A stretch of DNA of 40,201 bases from Candidatus Yanofskybacteria bacterium RIFCSPHIGHO2_02_FULL_43_17 (GCA_001794435.1 MGJU01000019.1:1-40201), one strand, 5' to 3'. Counted from the first letter of the stretch, positions 1 to 6,193 are shown. Numbers and translations are program-made. The notes: a model not told the origin generated them from the letters alone.

Positions 1-97
1 AGCGCCGGCCAGCGTTAAAGAAGGGGTCAAGAAGGTTGACGCCGATGAAATGAAAACGAAGCTGGAAGGAGCGGGAGCAACTGTCGAATTAAAATAG
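1..97 (+). CDS. rplL: Ribosomal protein bL12 (L7/L12), C-terminal end, partial
   Basis: Reading from base 2, the last 31 codons end in [10 protein letters not shown] and a TAG at 95-97. This is the conserved tail of the bL12 C-terminal domain, which recruits elongation factors at the ribosomal stalk. The [17 protein letters not shown] stretch corresponds to the usual 'KEGVSKEEAEEIKKKLE' helix of the family. The 5' part lies outside the window. The last five codons and the stop form the left arm of a perfect palindrome (83-119), and a separate intrinsic terminator follows at 199-227. Identity is confident despite the short piece. Confidence 0.9.
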   Translation, partial: APASVKEGVKKVDADEMKTKLEGAGATVELK

Positions 98-119
98 GTC
101 AGACCTATTTTAATTCGAC
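83..119. repeat. 37-bp perfect palindrome over the rplL stop codon
   Basis: The 18-base arm at 83-100 (beginning gtcgaattaaa) is repeated exactly, inverted, at 102-119 around a single A at 101. Both strands therefore read the same VELK-stop end. It is followed by no T-run, so it is not a classic terminator; it could act as an RNA stabiliser, or be a fold-back duplication or assembly artefact. Confidence 0.8.
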
Positions 120-198
120 CCTGAGGAATTCGAAGAGTCGAACTCAAGTAACCTGTATTACGGATTTTATTTTATAGTCCGTTATTAAGGAGCAATTT

Positions 199-227
199 CC
201 CCATATATTATGGGGTTTTTGCTTTTT
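199..227 (+). terminator. Rho-independent terminator after rplL
   Basis: Seven-base-pair stem ccccata/tatgggg (199-205 and 209-215) with a 3-base loop, followed by tttttgcttttt. It would end the ribosomal transcript before the phosphatase operon. Confidence 0.8.
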
Positions 228-295
228 AAGGCGGATTAGAATACATTCAAATAAAAAGCTGTTCAAGGTCGCATTTTTTTGATAAAATTTTACGA

Positions 296-832
296 ATGGT
301 CACTATAATTTTCGAGTCTCATGGCACTACAGTAGATAATGAAAAGCACCTAGCCTCTGGTTGGGCAGATTGTCCGTTGTCAGAATTGGGTGTCCAACAA
401 TCCAAAGAAATGGGTCAGAGATATGCCAATGACCATTTTGATGCCATCTTTTCTTCTGATTTACAAAGGTCATATAAAAGCGCAGAAATAGCTTTTGGCG
501 ATAAGTTCCCGATTATCAGAGATGCCAGACTTAATGAGTGTGACTATGGCGACTTAACCCAACATCCCAGCGAAGAAGTAGGCCCAGAAAAACCCAAGCG
601 AATTAAAGAGCCGTTTCCGAATGGTGAAAGTTACGAGCAAACTACAGAAAGAATGAGGAGTTTTATTCAGGACTTACTTAAAAACTATGACGGCAAACGG
701 GTAATGATTATTGGTCATCGGGCTACTCAATACGGCCTCGAATGTCTGATAAATATGACTCCGCTTGAGCAAGTAATTCCTGCTCCCTGGAAATGGCAAC
801 CAGGATGGGAATATAAACTAAAAAGTTTATGA
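296..832 (+). CDS. Histidine phosphatase family protein (phosphoglycerate-mutase-like), RHG motif altered
   Basis: A 178-residue protein of the histidine phosphatase superfamily. Visible motifs are FESHGTT at residues 6-12 (catalytic His9 in the position of the RHG motif), FSSDLQRSYKSAEIAF near 51-66 (the usual SSxLxRAxxTA), NECDYGDL near 80-87, and IIGHRATQYG near 138-147 with the second active-site His. The arginine of the canonical RHG triad is Ser8, which should weaken phosphate binding; activity may be changed or lost. The gene opens a three-gene operon: its stop overlaps the next start (ATGA at 829-832). Substrate is unknown; nucleotide, sugar-phosphate or phosphoprotein are all possible. 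Base composition is AT-rich like the next two genes. Confidence 0.8.
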   Translation: MVTIIFESHGTTVDNEKHLASGWADCPLSELGVQQSKEMGQRYANDHFDAIFSSDLQRSYKSAEIAFGDKFPIIRDARLNECDYGDLTQHPSEEVGPEKPKRIKEPFPNGESYEQTTERMRSFIQDLLKNYDGKRVMIIGHRATQYGLECLINMTPLEQVIPAPWKWQPGWEYKLKSL

Positions 833-1566
833 ATAAAGTTGCTATTGTAACAGGTTCAAGTAGTGGTATCGGAAAGGCAATCGCCGCCCTTTTATTAAAT
901 TTGAATTACAAAGTTTATGGTGTTTCAAAAAGCCCCTCCGTTTTTAATAATGGAAATTTTATATGGGTTCAGGCAGACTTAACGTCTGAAAATGATTTGC
1001 AGAGAATAACCAAAGAAATTAAGGACGACTCTATCAACATCTTAATAAATAATGCGGGAATTGCATTTGAAAAAGGGGCACTTGCTTTTACTGAACTAGA
1101 ATTTAGAAAGATATTCGACCTTAACTTTAAGGCTCCAATTTTATTTACCCAAGCCCTTAAAGAAAAGTTGAATAAGGGGCTGGTAATAAACATATCGTCT
1201 GTATCTGACCGCCTTGTCGGAGAATTTTATGCCCTATACTGTAGTTCTAAGGCAGCATTGAATATATATTTTGATGTAGTGGCGCTTGAGGAAAAAAATA
1301 TGAAAATAATCAGCATATTACCAAGTTATGTAGACACCCCGCTATTAAGAAAACTGCAGGAGAATAGTAAGAACTTTGATTGGAATTTAACTATGAAGCC
1401 AGAACAAATTGCTGAATTTGTGGGGAGAGTTATAAATGATAATGAAGATTTATCTTCGGGGGCGAAAGTTATTGTTGTTTCCGATTCCCTGAAAGAAGAT
1501 TTAGAATATAATGAAAACCTTTGGGGATATAATGTTAACACAAAACAACTATCTAAAATAAAATGA
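829..1566 (+). CDS. Short-chain dehydrogenase/reductase (SDR family)
   Basis: A 245-residue classical SDR, an NAD(P)(H)-dependent oxidoreductase with a Rossmann fold. It shows TGSSSGIG near residues 8-15 (TGxxxGxG cofactor loop), NNAG near 74-77, INISSVS with the catalytic serine, and YCSSK (YxxxK) near 140-144. Length matches the family. Start and stop both overlap neighbours by four bases (ATGA at 829 and 1563), so it is translationally coupled to the phosphatase before it and the unknown protein after it. The substrate cannot be read from sequence. Confidence 0.9.
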   Translation: MNKVAIVTGSSSGIGKAIAALLLNLNYKVYGVSKSPSVFNNGNFIWVQADLTSENDLQRITKEIKDDSINILINNAGIAFEKGALAFTELEFRKIFDLNFKAPILFTQALKEKLNKGLVINISSVSDRLVGEFYALYCSSKAALNIYFDVVALEEKNMKIISILPSYVDTPLLRKLQENSKNFDWNLTMKPEQIAEFVGRVINDNEDLSSGAKVIVVSDSLKEDLEYNENLWGYNVNTKQLSKIK

Positions 1567-2549
1567 GGGGTGAACCAAAACCAGAGATAAAGAATCCTGA
1601 ACAAGAAGAGCAAGAAGGTTTGGAGCGTTATTATTCGGAAATTGTTCCTGACAGTATTTGCGAGGCTAACTTTCAAGAATGGGAAGCCCACCTGCAGAAA
1701 GAATTAGATGCTAAATTTAAGTCTCCTGAAGAAAAAGCCGATGCTATCAAGAGAGTAGAAGAATTTATAAAAACCCTGCCATTATTTCATGGTACAGATT
1801 TAGATAATCTGGTGAGCCTAACCAAGACGGGAGTTCTTAGGTCCAATTTTATATCTCACGAAACAGGTCTAAAACATGGAAGTAGCGGAAATACAGCCCA
1901 TTTTGATAGAGAGCATGAACTAGACCATTTCGCATATTTCTTTGTTGGCTATCCAAAAAATACTGGTTGGAAAGTTCAGATGTTTTTAAAACCCAAATTG
2001 TTAGATAATCCAAGGACTAGAGTATCCTTAGAAGACCATGGCTGGGGTACTATACAAAGATTATTGGAAGCCAGGAGCAGGGGCATGTGGCCTAAAGCCA
2101 AAGGTTCTAAGGAAGCATCCTCTGGACCAGAAGATGCTTTTGAAATTCAAAAATCTCAAATATGGAAAGGTCCTGATTTTCAGAAACTGCTTCCCCTAAT
2201 GCTAGCACTTTCCTATGATAATCCCGAAGAATTTCACAAAGAAACGTCAGTGCCAGGTAACTTAATTCCAGCAGGTCATTTGCCAATTATAGATGACGAA
2301 TATCGGCCTATTCCTTTTTTCCCAAAATTTGAGGTTAGAGTTCCTGGGTTAGTAGTAGCCTCAGATGTTGTTTTGGTTGTTTATGACAGAGATTTTGAAT
2401 ATTTAGCACCCAATGAAAAGATAAAAAGAATTGAACAAGAAATGGACCATATGGCTTTTGATACATTAAGAATCCCGCCAGGAGTTACTCCAGAGAAAAG
2501 AGCAGAAATTGTCAGAGAGGCTGTAACCAAAAGGATATCCGAAAAATAG
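1563..2549 (+). CDS. Unrecognised protein, possible ADP-ribosyltransferase-like fold
   Basis: A 328-residue soluble protein, last gene of the coupled operon. Residues 1-70 are charged and probably helical. Near residues 74-90 is LFHGTDLDNLVSLTKTGVL, which resembles the first strand of ADP-ribosyltransferases (H-x-T followed by an I/L..GL helix), and near 260 is FEVRVPGLVVASDVVLVV, which resembles the E-x-V strand that closes the active site in DarT-like enzymes. The middle contains AYFFVGYP, a candidate second-motif tyrosine. This is a weak motif-level similarity, not an identification. No macrodomain antitoxin gene lies next to it. If correct, the operon would pair NAD-using enzymes (SDR and transferase) with a phosphatase. 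Confidence 0.55.
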   Translation: MRGEPKPEIKNPEQEEQEGLERYYSEIVPDSICEANFQEWEAHLQKELDAKFKSPEEKADAIKRVEEFIKTLPLFHGTDLDNLVSLTKTGVLRSNFISHETGLKHGSSGNTAHFDREHELDHFAYFFVGYPKNTGWKVQMFLKPKLLDNPRTRVSLEDHGWGTIQRLLEARSRGMWPKAKGSKEASSGPEDAFEIQKSQIWKGPDFQKLLPLMLALSYDNPEEFHKETSVPGNLIPAGHLPIIDDEYRPIPFFPKFEVRVPGLVVASDVVLVVYDRDFEYLAPNEKIKRIEQEMDHMAFDTLRIPPGVTPEKRAEIVREAVTKRISEK

Positions 2550-2560
2550 TAAGTCATGAA

Positions 2561-2625
2561 GCGGTGCGATTCTACTTCATTCTTCGATAAACTCAGAGCT
2601 TCGAAGGACGCAGTAATATCAATCC
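2561..2625. repeat. 65-bp direct repeat, copy 1 (left boundary of the T-box/tRNA-His cassette)
   Basis: Begins gcggtgcgattctacttc and ends taatatcaatcc. All 65 bases recur at 4093-4157 in the same orientation, 1,532 bases downstream. It contains ttcgataaactcag and cttcgaagga, related to the short ttcgacaa/ctcagg elements seen elsewhere in the window. The copies bracket one complete transcription unit. Confidence 0.9.
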
Positions 2626-2633
2626 AAATGCGG

Positions 2634-2653
2634 GCAGGCAATCCTGCTTTTTT
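2634..2653 (+). terminator. Rho-independent terminator of the phosphatase-SDR operon
   Basis: Stem gcagg/cctgc (2634-2638, 2643-2647) with loop caat followed by six T (2648-2653). It separates the upstream operon from the T-box promoter that begins two bases later. Confidence 0.75.
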
Positions 2654-2654
2654 G

Positions 2655-2683
2655 TTGACTCATAGTTTTCTTTGGAGTATAAT
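2655..2683 (+). promoter_or_regulatory. Strong sigma-70-type promoter for the T-box/tRNA-His unit
   Basis: TTGACT at 2655-2660 and TATAAT at 2678-2683, spaced by 17 bases. Transcription would start near 2690, about 30 bases before Stem I of the T-box. Confidence 0.75.
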
Positions 2684-2715
2684 TAGGCTATTAACAAGTA
2701 AATACGTATCAAACG

Positions 2716-3006
2716 CGCCATACGAAGGACTAGTAAGCTATTATAACTAAGGCAAAGCGAGCCCAGGATGGTGAAAGCTGGGACCTGAAAAGTAGCTGAA
2801 CACGTCTTCGGAGCGGTTAGCGAGAATGCCAAGTGGCACAAGCTAAACGGTAGTCACTCTATCGTGAATCAGACAATTAAGTGCTTGGATTTCTTGAATA
2901 AAGCGTCCAGGAATAAGGATGGAACCACGGGACTCTCTTACTATCTAAGACTCTCGTTCCTTTTTTGCTATTCGAACGAATAGTTATCAAGGAACGGGAG
3001 TTTTTT
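2716..3006 (+). promoter_or_regulatory. T-box riboswitch, specifier read as CAC (His), with terminators
   Basis: Stem I base pairs cgaaggac (2723-2730) with gtcttcg (2804-2810). Above it sit AGTA (2732-2735) and GAA (2798-2800), the two halves of the loop-E specifier bulge, closed by agct/agct (2736-2739, 2794-2797). The triplet after GAA is CAC (2801-2803), followed by a purine. The distal arm has agcgag, cccag/ctggg and the ggtg apical loop (2757-2782). The T-box sequence aaggatggaaccacggg is at 2915-2931. GGAAC within it can pair with gttcc (2956-2960) before six T (2961-2966), the classic terminator alternative. A second stem, ctctcgttcc/ggaacgggag (2951-2960, 2991-3000), precedes another six T (3001-3006). 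In the family, uncharged tRNA binding stabilises the antiterminator. The variable base of UGGA is A, which would pair with U73, not the C73 of the tRNA-His downstream. Confidence 0.85.
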
Positions 3007-3030
3007 GGTTTCCCGTAGAAAGGAGTAGCC

Positions 3031-3102
3031 ATGAATCACATTGGCTTCAGCCTTGGAGGTGCGGGTCCGCACCTCCTATGTTTGGTCCTCGTAGCTCAAT
3101 AG
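3031..3102 (+). CDS. 23-residue ORF between the T-box and tRNA-His, overlapping the tRNA
   Basis: The ATG at 3031 follows a good Shine-Dalgarno (aaaggag, 3019-3025, five-base gap) and runs 23 codons to a TAG at 3100-3102. It begins MNHIGFSLGG, has two His codons (3 and 14) and a hydrophobic end. Its last codons lie in the 5' half of tRNA-His and its stop falls in the D-loop. Codons 9-16 form a perfect hairpin (3055-3076, ggaggtgcgg/ccgcacctcc). It could be a leader peptide sensing histidine, a small functional peptide, or a chance ORF; the strong ribosome site argues against chance. No homologue is recognised. Confidence 0.45.
   Translation: MNHIGFSLGGAGPHLLCLVLVAQ
3055..3076 (+). other. Perfect 10-bp hairpin just upstream of tRNA-His
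   Basis: ggaggtgcgg (3055-3064) pairs with ccgcacctcc (3067-3076) around gt. It lies 7 bases before the tRNA and could guide tRNA processing or block ribosomes on the small ORF. There is no T-run, so it is not a terminator. Confidence 0.6.
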
Positions 3103-3156
3103 AAGAGCGGTGCCCTGTGAAGGCATTGGTTGCGGGTGCAAGTCCCGTCGAGGACC
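3084..3156 (+). tRNA. tRNA-His(GTG): tRNA-His (anticodon GTG), noncanonical elbow
   Basis: All four stems pair fully: acceptor 3085-3091 with 3149-3155, D stem gctc/gagc (3094-3097, 3105-3108), anticodon stem 3110-3114 with 3122-3126, T stem 3132-3136 with 3144-3148. The anticodon loop ctGTGaa gives GTG at 3117-3119. G-1 (3084) faces C73 (3156), the identity pair of histidine tRNAs. CCA is not encoded. The D loop is AATAGAA, without the G18-G19 dinucleotide, and the T loop is TGCAAGT, with G in place of U55, so both normal elbow contacts (18-55 and 19-56) are missing. The tRNA-Val and tRNA-Glu in this window keep GG. It is transcribed behind a His-type T-box and is followed directly by a protein gene. 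Confidence 0.85.
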
Positions 3157-3157
3157 C

Positions 3158-4078
3158 ATGAGTTATAAAAAGAAAAAACTACCGAAGAGTAAATTTAATC
3201 AGTTCAAGTATCGATTTGGACTTATTAAACTTGCTCTTCTCAAGAGGGCAAGAGCTCTTTTCCAAAAGGAGGGTCGAATGAGGCTGCCACAAGTTGCAAG
3301 AATCATGGAGTCTCTAAGACTCCGAAACAAGGGACTTCGTCCTAACAATCAAAAGATTGATGAGTGGGTAGATAACTATGTTCAGCAATGCATCTTAAAA
3401 GGCCAGAAGGTAGACATCCTGACCCAGTGGTGCCTGTCCAAAGACCTCGAGACTAGATATCAAGCCCAAGGGGATAAGCTTGAACCATTACAGACGGAAA
3501 TCGACTTGCTCCAAAAAGAGATACCTCAAATTTTGAAAACCTTTACTGATAATGGAGTTGGGATAAATTGGTGGATTACATTCAACGGCGCCTTCCTTGA
3601 TAGAGGCAGGATTTCTAGGGAACTAGCAGATCAATATGCCGAAATGCTTAAGAGTATTAACACCGCATCGGAGGTTATACTTATGGATTGGGAAGAAGAG
3701 GTATTAGGTGGTAGCAGACCATTGCCAAGCCAGAAAGTTCTAGACGACTTCTTCGCAGTAGTTCCAAGAAAAGCATTCGATTTGGATTTTGCTAATCTCC
3801 TGGAACGAGTAAAGAAATATCCCGACTTCTCTAAAACAGAAGAGGAATTAAGAAAGGAGTCGCAGTATAAAATTGCTTGCGAAGCAGAAGAGGGAAGATT
3901 TCTATTCAGTCCGGATTCACCATTTCCTTGCGGACAGTTCCTTCTTGTCCCGCTGGAATTTCCCGAAAGATACGTCTTCTTCGCAGTAATGGCTCCAGAG
4001 TTCAAGAAAAGAATTACAGCGATAGTTAGATCTTATCCTTGGAGAATGGATGCAGACAGCCTGAATTACGAGCTCTAA
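3158..4078 (+). CDS. Unrecognised protein co-transcribed with the T-box-controlled tRNA-His
   Basis: The frame opens with ATG at 3158, one base after the tRNA, giving 306 residues. A second start at 3278 (266 residues) has a much better Shine-Dalgarno (aaaaggaggg, 3264-3273, about five bases away) and may be the main one. The extra 40 residues are very basic with an amphipathic segment (LIKLALLKRARALF), consistent with RNA binding. The body has conserved-looking aromatic blocks: VDILTQWCLSKDLETRY, GINWWITFNGAFLDRGRI, VILMDWEEEVLGG, CEAEEGRFLF and the C-terminal SYPWRMD. There are no membrane segments, no signal peptide and no family I recognise. Context suggests a partner of the tRNA, for example an enzyme that uses or modifies His-tRNA; this is inference only. 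It ends 14 bases before copy 2 of the 65-bp repeat. Confidence 0.75.
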   Translation: MSYKKKKLPKSKFNQFKYRFGLIKLALLKRARALFQKEGRMRLPQVARIMESLRLRNKGLRPNNQKIDEWVDNYVQQCILKGQKVDILTQWCLSKDLETRYQAQGDKLEPLQTEIDLLQKEIPQILKTFTDNGVGINWWITFNGAFLDRGRISRELADQYAEMLKSINTASEVILMDWEEEVLGGSRPLPSQKVLDDFFAVVPRKAFDLDFANLLERVKKYPDFSKTEEELRKESQYKIACEAEEGRFLFSPDSPFPCGQFLLVPLEFPERYVFFAVMAPEFKKRITAIVRSYPWRMDADSLNYEL

Positions 4079-4092
4079 AGAATCAGTTTCAT

Positions 4093-4157
4093 GCGGTGCG
4101 ATTCTACTTCATTCTTCGATAAACTCAGAGCTTCGAAGGACGCAGTAATATCAATCC
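4093..4157. repeat. 65-bp direct repeat, copy 2 (right boundary of the cassette)
   Basis: Identical over 65 bases to 2561-2625, same orientation. It starts 14 bases after the stop of the unknown gene. The bases on either side (gtttcat before, gctttttaatttt after) differ from those around copy 1. Confidence 0.9.
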
Positions 4158-4207
4158 GCTTTTTAATTTTAGCTTTGAATTTTACTTTACGTAATGCTCT
4201 AATCTCA

Positions 4208-4227
4208 CAACACCTATCGCAATTTTA
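4208..4227. repeat. Dispersed 20-bp repeat, copy 1
   Basis: caacacctatcgcaatttta matches 31606-31625 at 19 of 20 bases, same orientation. Both lie in intergenic DNA. The rest of 4158-4331 shows only a small inverted repeat, agccagct/agctggct (4308-4315, 4317-4324). Confidence 0.6.
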
Positions 4228-4331
4228 ACCACAGAAATACAGAAAAAATGGGAAGATAATTTATATGAGAAAGAAGCGAAAAGGGGAACGCCAATTCCTA
4301 GGGGTTGAGCCAGCTGAGCTGGCTTGAGCGA

Positions 4332-5192
4332 CTACTTAATCTCCCAGATTCTGCCGTCAGGAGTGACTGCGACAACGGTATTATCGCCGTATAGATAGAC
4401 GTCTACAAATGGTTCAGAACTGCCGACTTTCAAAGTTTTAACCAAAGAGCCTGATGTTTTGTCCAGCTCGTATATTCTGGCAAGAGTTTTGTTAACCAAA
4501 TAAAGTTTATCTGAATTTTTTGATGTTAGGAGAACGTCACCACTCTTTGAAACAATGAACGTATTGGTCTCCGACACTTTCTCGCCTTTGTAGTAAACAG
4601 CGAGAACTCCCGAATTATTTATTATATAAATATTGCCATCAACCGCTATTGTCGCGGGTTGGGGGGGTAAGGTATTTGACTTAAGCCATGGCGACGGTTG
4701 TTTGGAATCTGTTTTGTCGACATCAGAAAGCTTCAGTATGTTATCGCCGGTCAGTATGTATAAGTTGTTCTCATAAACATCCATGGCGATACCAAGATCT
4801 TTATGAGCGTTCAGAACGGCGATTCTTTGGTTTAGTTCTTCCGGCATTGATTCCAACAGAGAGGGGGAGACATCAACCGCTTTATCGATGTTATCCAGAA
4901 TTCCATAAACCTCTTCAGTTGTTTTTTTGGTTCTGTCGTTTGTGAGCCCGACAGCGTAAATACCGGAAAGAGAGTCAACAAGCAGCTGACGCGCCCCGGC
5001 GAGGTCGTTTTGGTCTATCTTTGTTTGTGCCAGCTTCAGATTATTTTGGGTCTGGTCAATGACTGCATTCAGCCGGCGCTTTTCAGGGTCTATTACTACC
5101 AGCATTTCGTCAAGACGACTCCGATTACCAGAATACCGACTACAAATGACAGGAGCATAAATTTCCCTTTTAGGGCACGGGTTCCTCTCCAA
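4332..5192 (-). CDS. C-terminal beta-propeller-like part of a frameshifted membrane protein
   Basis: In this frame the meaningful protein starts around 5105-5115 (DEMLVVIDPEKRRLNAVI); the first ~25 residues up to 5192 are an out-of-frame reading of the upstream gene's membrane segment. Residues after that are a helical stretch (about 30-110), then short repeated beta blades (NLYILTGDNILKLS, NIYIINNSGVLAVYY, KLYLVNKTLARIYELD, NTVVAVTPDGRIWEIK) like a propeller sensor domain. It belongs to the same gene as 5096-6193: joining them by a single -1 shift near 5110 gives phosphatase-like domain, membrane helix, external propeller. No start or ribosome site of its own is visible. Either a real inactivating indel or a sequencing error. 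Confidence 0.6.
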   Translation of the reverse strand: MERNPCPKREIYAPVICSRYSGNRSRLDEMLVVIDPEKRRLNAVIDQTQNNLKLAQTKIDQNDLAGARQLLVDSLSGIYAVGLTNDRTKKTTEEVYGILDNIDKAVDVSPSLLESMPEELNQRIAVLNAHKDLGIAMDVYENNLYILTGDNILKLSDVDKTDSKQPSPWLKSNTLPPQPATIAVDGNIYIINNSGVLAVYYKGEKVSETNTFIVSKSGDVLLTSKNSDKLYLVNKTLARIYELDKTSGSLVKTLKVGSSEPFVDVYLYGDNTVVAVTPDGRIWEIK

Positions 5193-6193
5193 GAATTGAA
5201 CACGCCCTTTGCCAGCTTTATCGGAGCCAGGATGGATGCCAGAATGGGGTTTACTTTTATGCCTAAAGAAAATTCAGATGATATTATTCTTGGCACCTCT
5301 TGCGTCGGTTCCTGTATTTCCAGTTTAACGTCTTTTGCGTCGGTTACCGGGATCTGGCTGTTTTGATCTAGGTCCATATGAGCTTCTTTTGGTAAACGCA
5401 CGAGTTTTTCTTGGAGATTGGCTAGGGTTACGGGTATGCCGGTCTCTTCGGAATGATTTGTGGGGCTTGTCGATTTTGGTTTCTTGACAGCTAACTCCTT
5501 GCAGTTATCTATGAAGAGATACAGAGCTCCGCAACTGAAGTCCGGCTTTGTTGCTTTCACTGAGTTTATGTTCTCTGCGAATTGTCCGGCATCGTATTTT
5601 AGGAGATCTGCTTTTATGGTTTTTTCTCTCGCAATGACCATGCGATTGGGATAAAAAGCGAATAGTTTATCGCCGGCCATTATTTTCCCCGAGACGATAT
5701 TGGAGAATTCCTTCTCTTCAATGGTGTCCTTGCTGAAAAGGTCTACGTTGTTGAGTATGTCTACCGTCCTTGATTCTCTGCCGAGGATTATTTTGAATTT
5801 ACCGAGTTTGGATATAAGTATCTGTTCTCCGGCAATTGCAAATATGCCGATGTTTACCCCCAAAGACTTATTTTTGAAGAATTCTTCCACCACATCATTT
5901 ATTTTTTTAAGGGTTGCCGAGAAGGCCTCTTTTGGAGATATGTCGGGTCTTGAGTAGTATTCTCGCTTGGCCAAGGAAGCGACCAAGTTGGTAACGTAGG
6001 CAATGTCTGGGCCGTTCTCAGAGTCTGCTGCGGCGTCATCTTGTTTTACGTTGCCGACGATGTAAAGGCCCCCGAGTTTTCTTCTGCTTTCATCATCGTA
6101 ATAATCGTAGGTAAAAACATCAGTATGGCCTTCTTTGGGACCTCCTTTGATAACTATTTCTTGTGCGGTGGGTTTTAAATAAATTTTTTGCAT
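5096..6193 (-). CDS. PP2C-like phosphatase domain protein with C-terminal membrane helix, truncated by frameshift
   Basis: A 365-residue product. Residues 1-215 resemble the PP2C (PPM) fold: GGLYIVGNV, an EAFSATLKKINDVVEEF helix, GVNIGIFAIAGEQILISKLGKFKIIL and ILNNVDLFS. The classic metal-binding aspartates of active PP2Cs are not obvious, so it may be a pseudo-phosphatase. Residues 220-330 are a low-complexity linker, then LLSFVVGILVIGVVLT forms a membrane helix, after which the frame runs into a stop (KCW-stop). The reading continues in the other frame into the propeller at 4332-5105. The arrangement suggests a membrane protein with a cytoplasmic phosphatase-like domain and external sensor. 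Starts at ATG 6193, divergent from the gene at 6268. Confidence 0.7.
   Translation of the reverse strand: MQKIYLKPTAQEIVIKGGPKEGHTDVFTYDYYDDESRRKLGGLYIVGNVKQDDAAADSENGPDIAYVTNLVASLAKREYYSRPDISPKEAFSATLKKINDVVEEFFKNKSLGVNIGIFAIAGEQILISKLGKFKIILGRESRTVDILNNVDLFSKDTIEEKEFSNIVSGKIMAGDKLFAFYPNRMVIAREKTIKADLLKYDAGQFAENINSVKATKPDFSCGALYLFIDNCKELAVKKPKSTSPTNHSEETGIPVTLANLQEKLVRLPKEAHMDLDQNSQIPVTDAKDVKLEIQEPTQEVPRIISSEFSLGIKVNPILASILAPIKLAKGVFNSWRGTRALKGKFMLLSFVVGILVIGVVLTKCW

Noticed and set aside
2556..2750. A 64-codon open frame after the phosphatase operon
   Set aside because: It spans the 65-bp repeat, a terminator, and the T-box promoter; no ribosome site and no protein-like composition.
2690..3160. 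tmRNA or RNase P RNA instead of a T-box
   Set aside because: No tmRNA tag ORF or tRNA-Ala-like ends, and no conserved RNase P core; the AGTA/GAA bulge, ggtg loop and ggtggaacc-type sequence fit a T-box.
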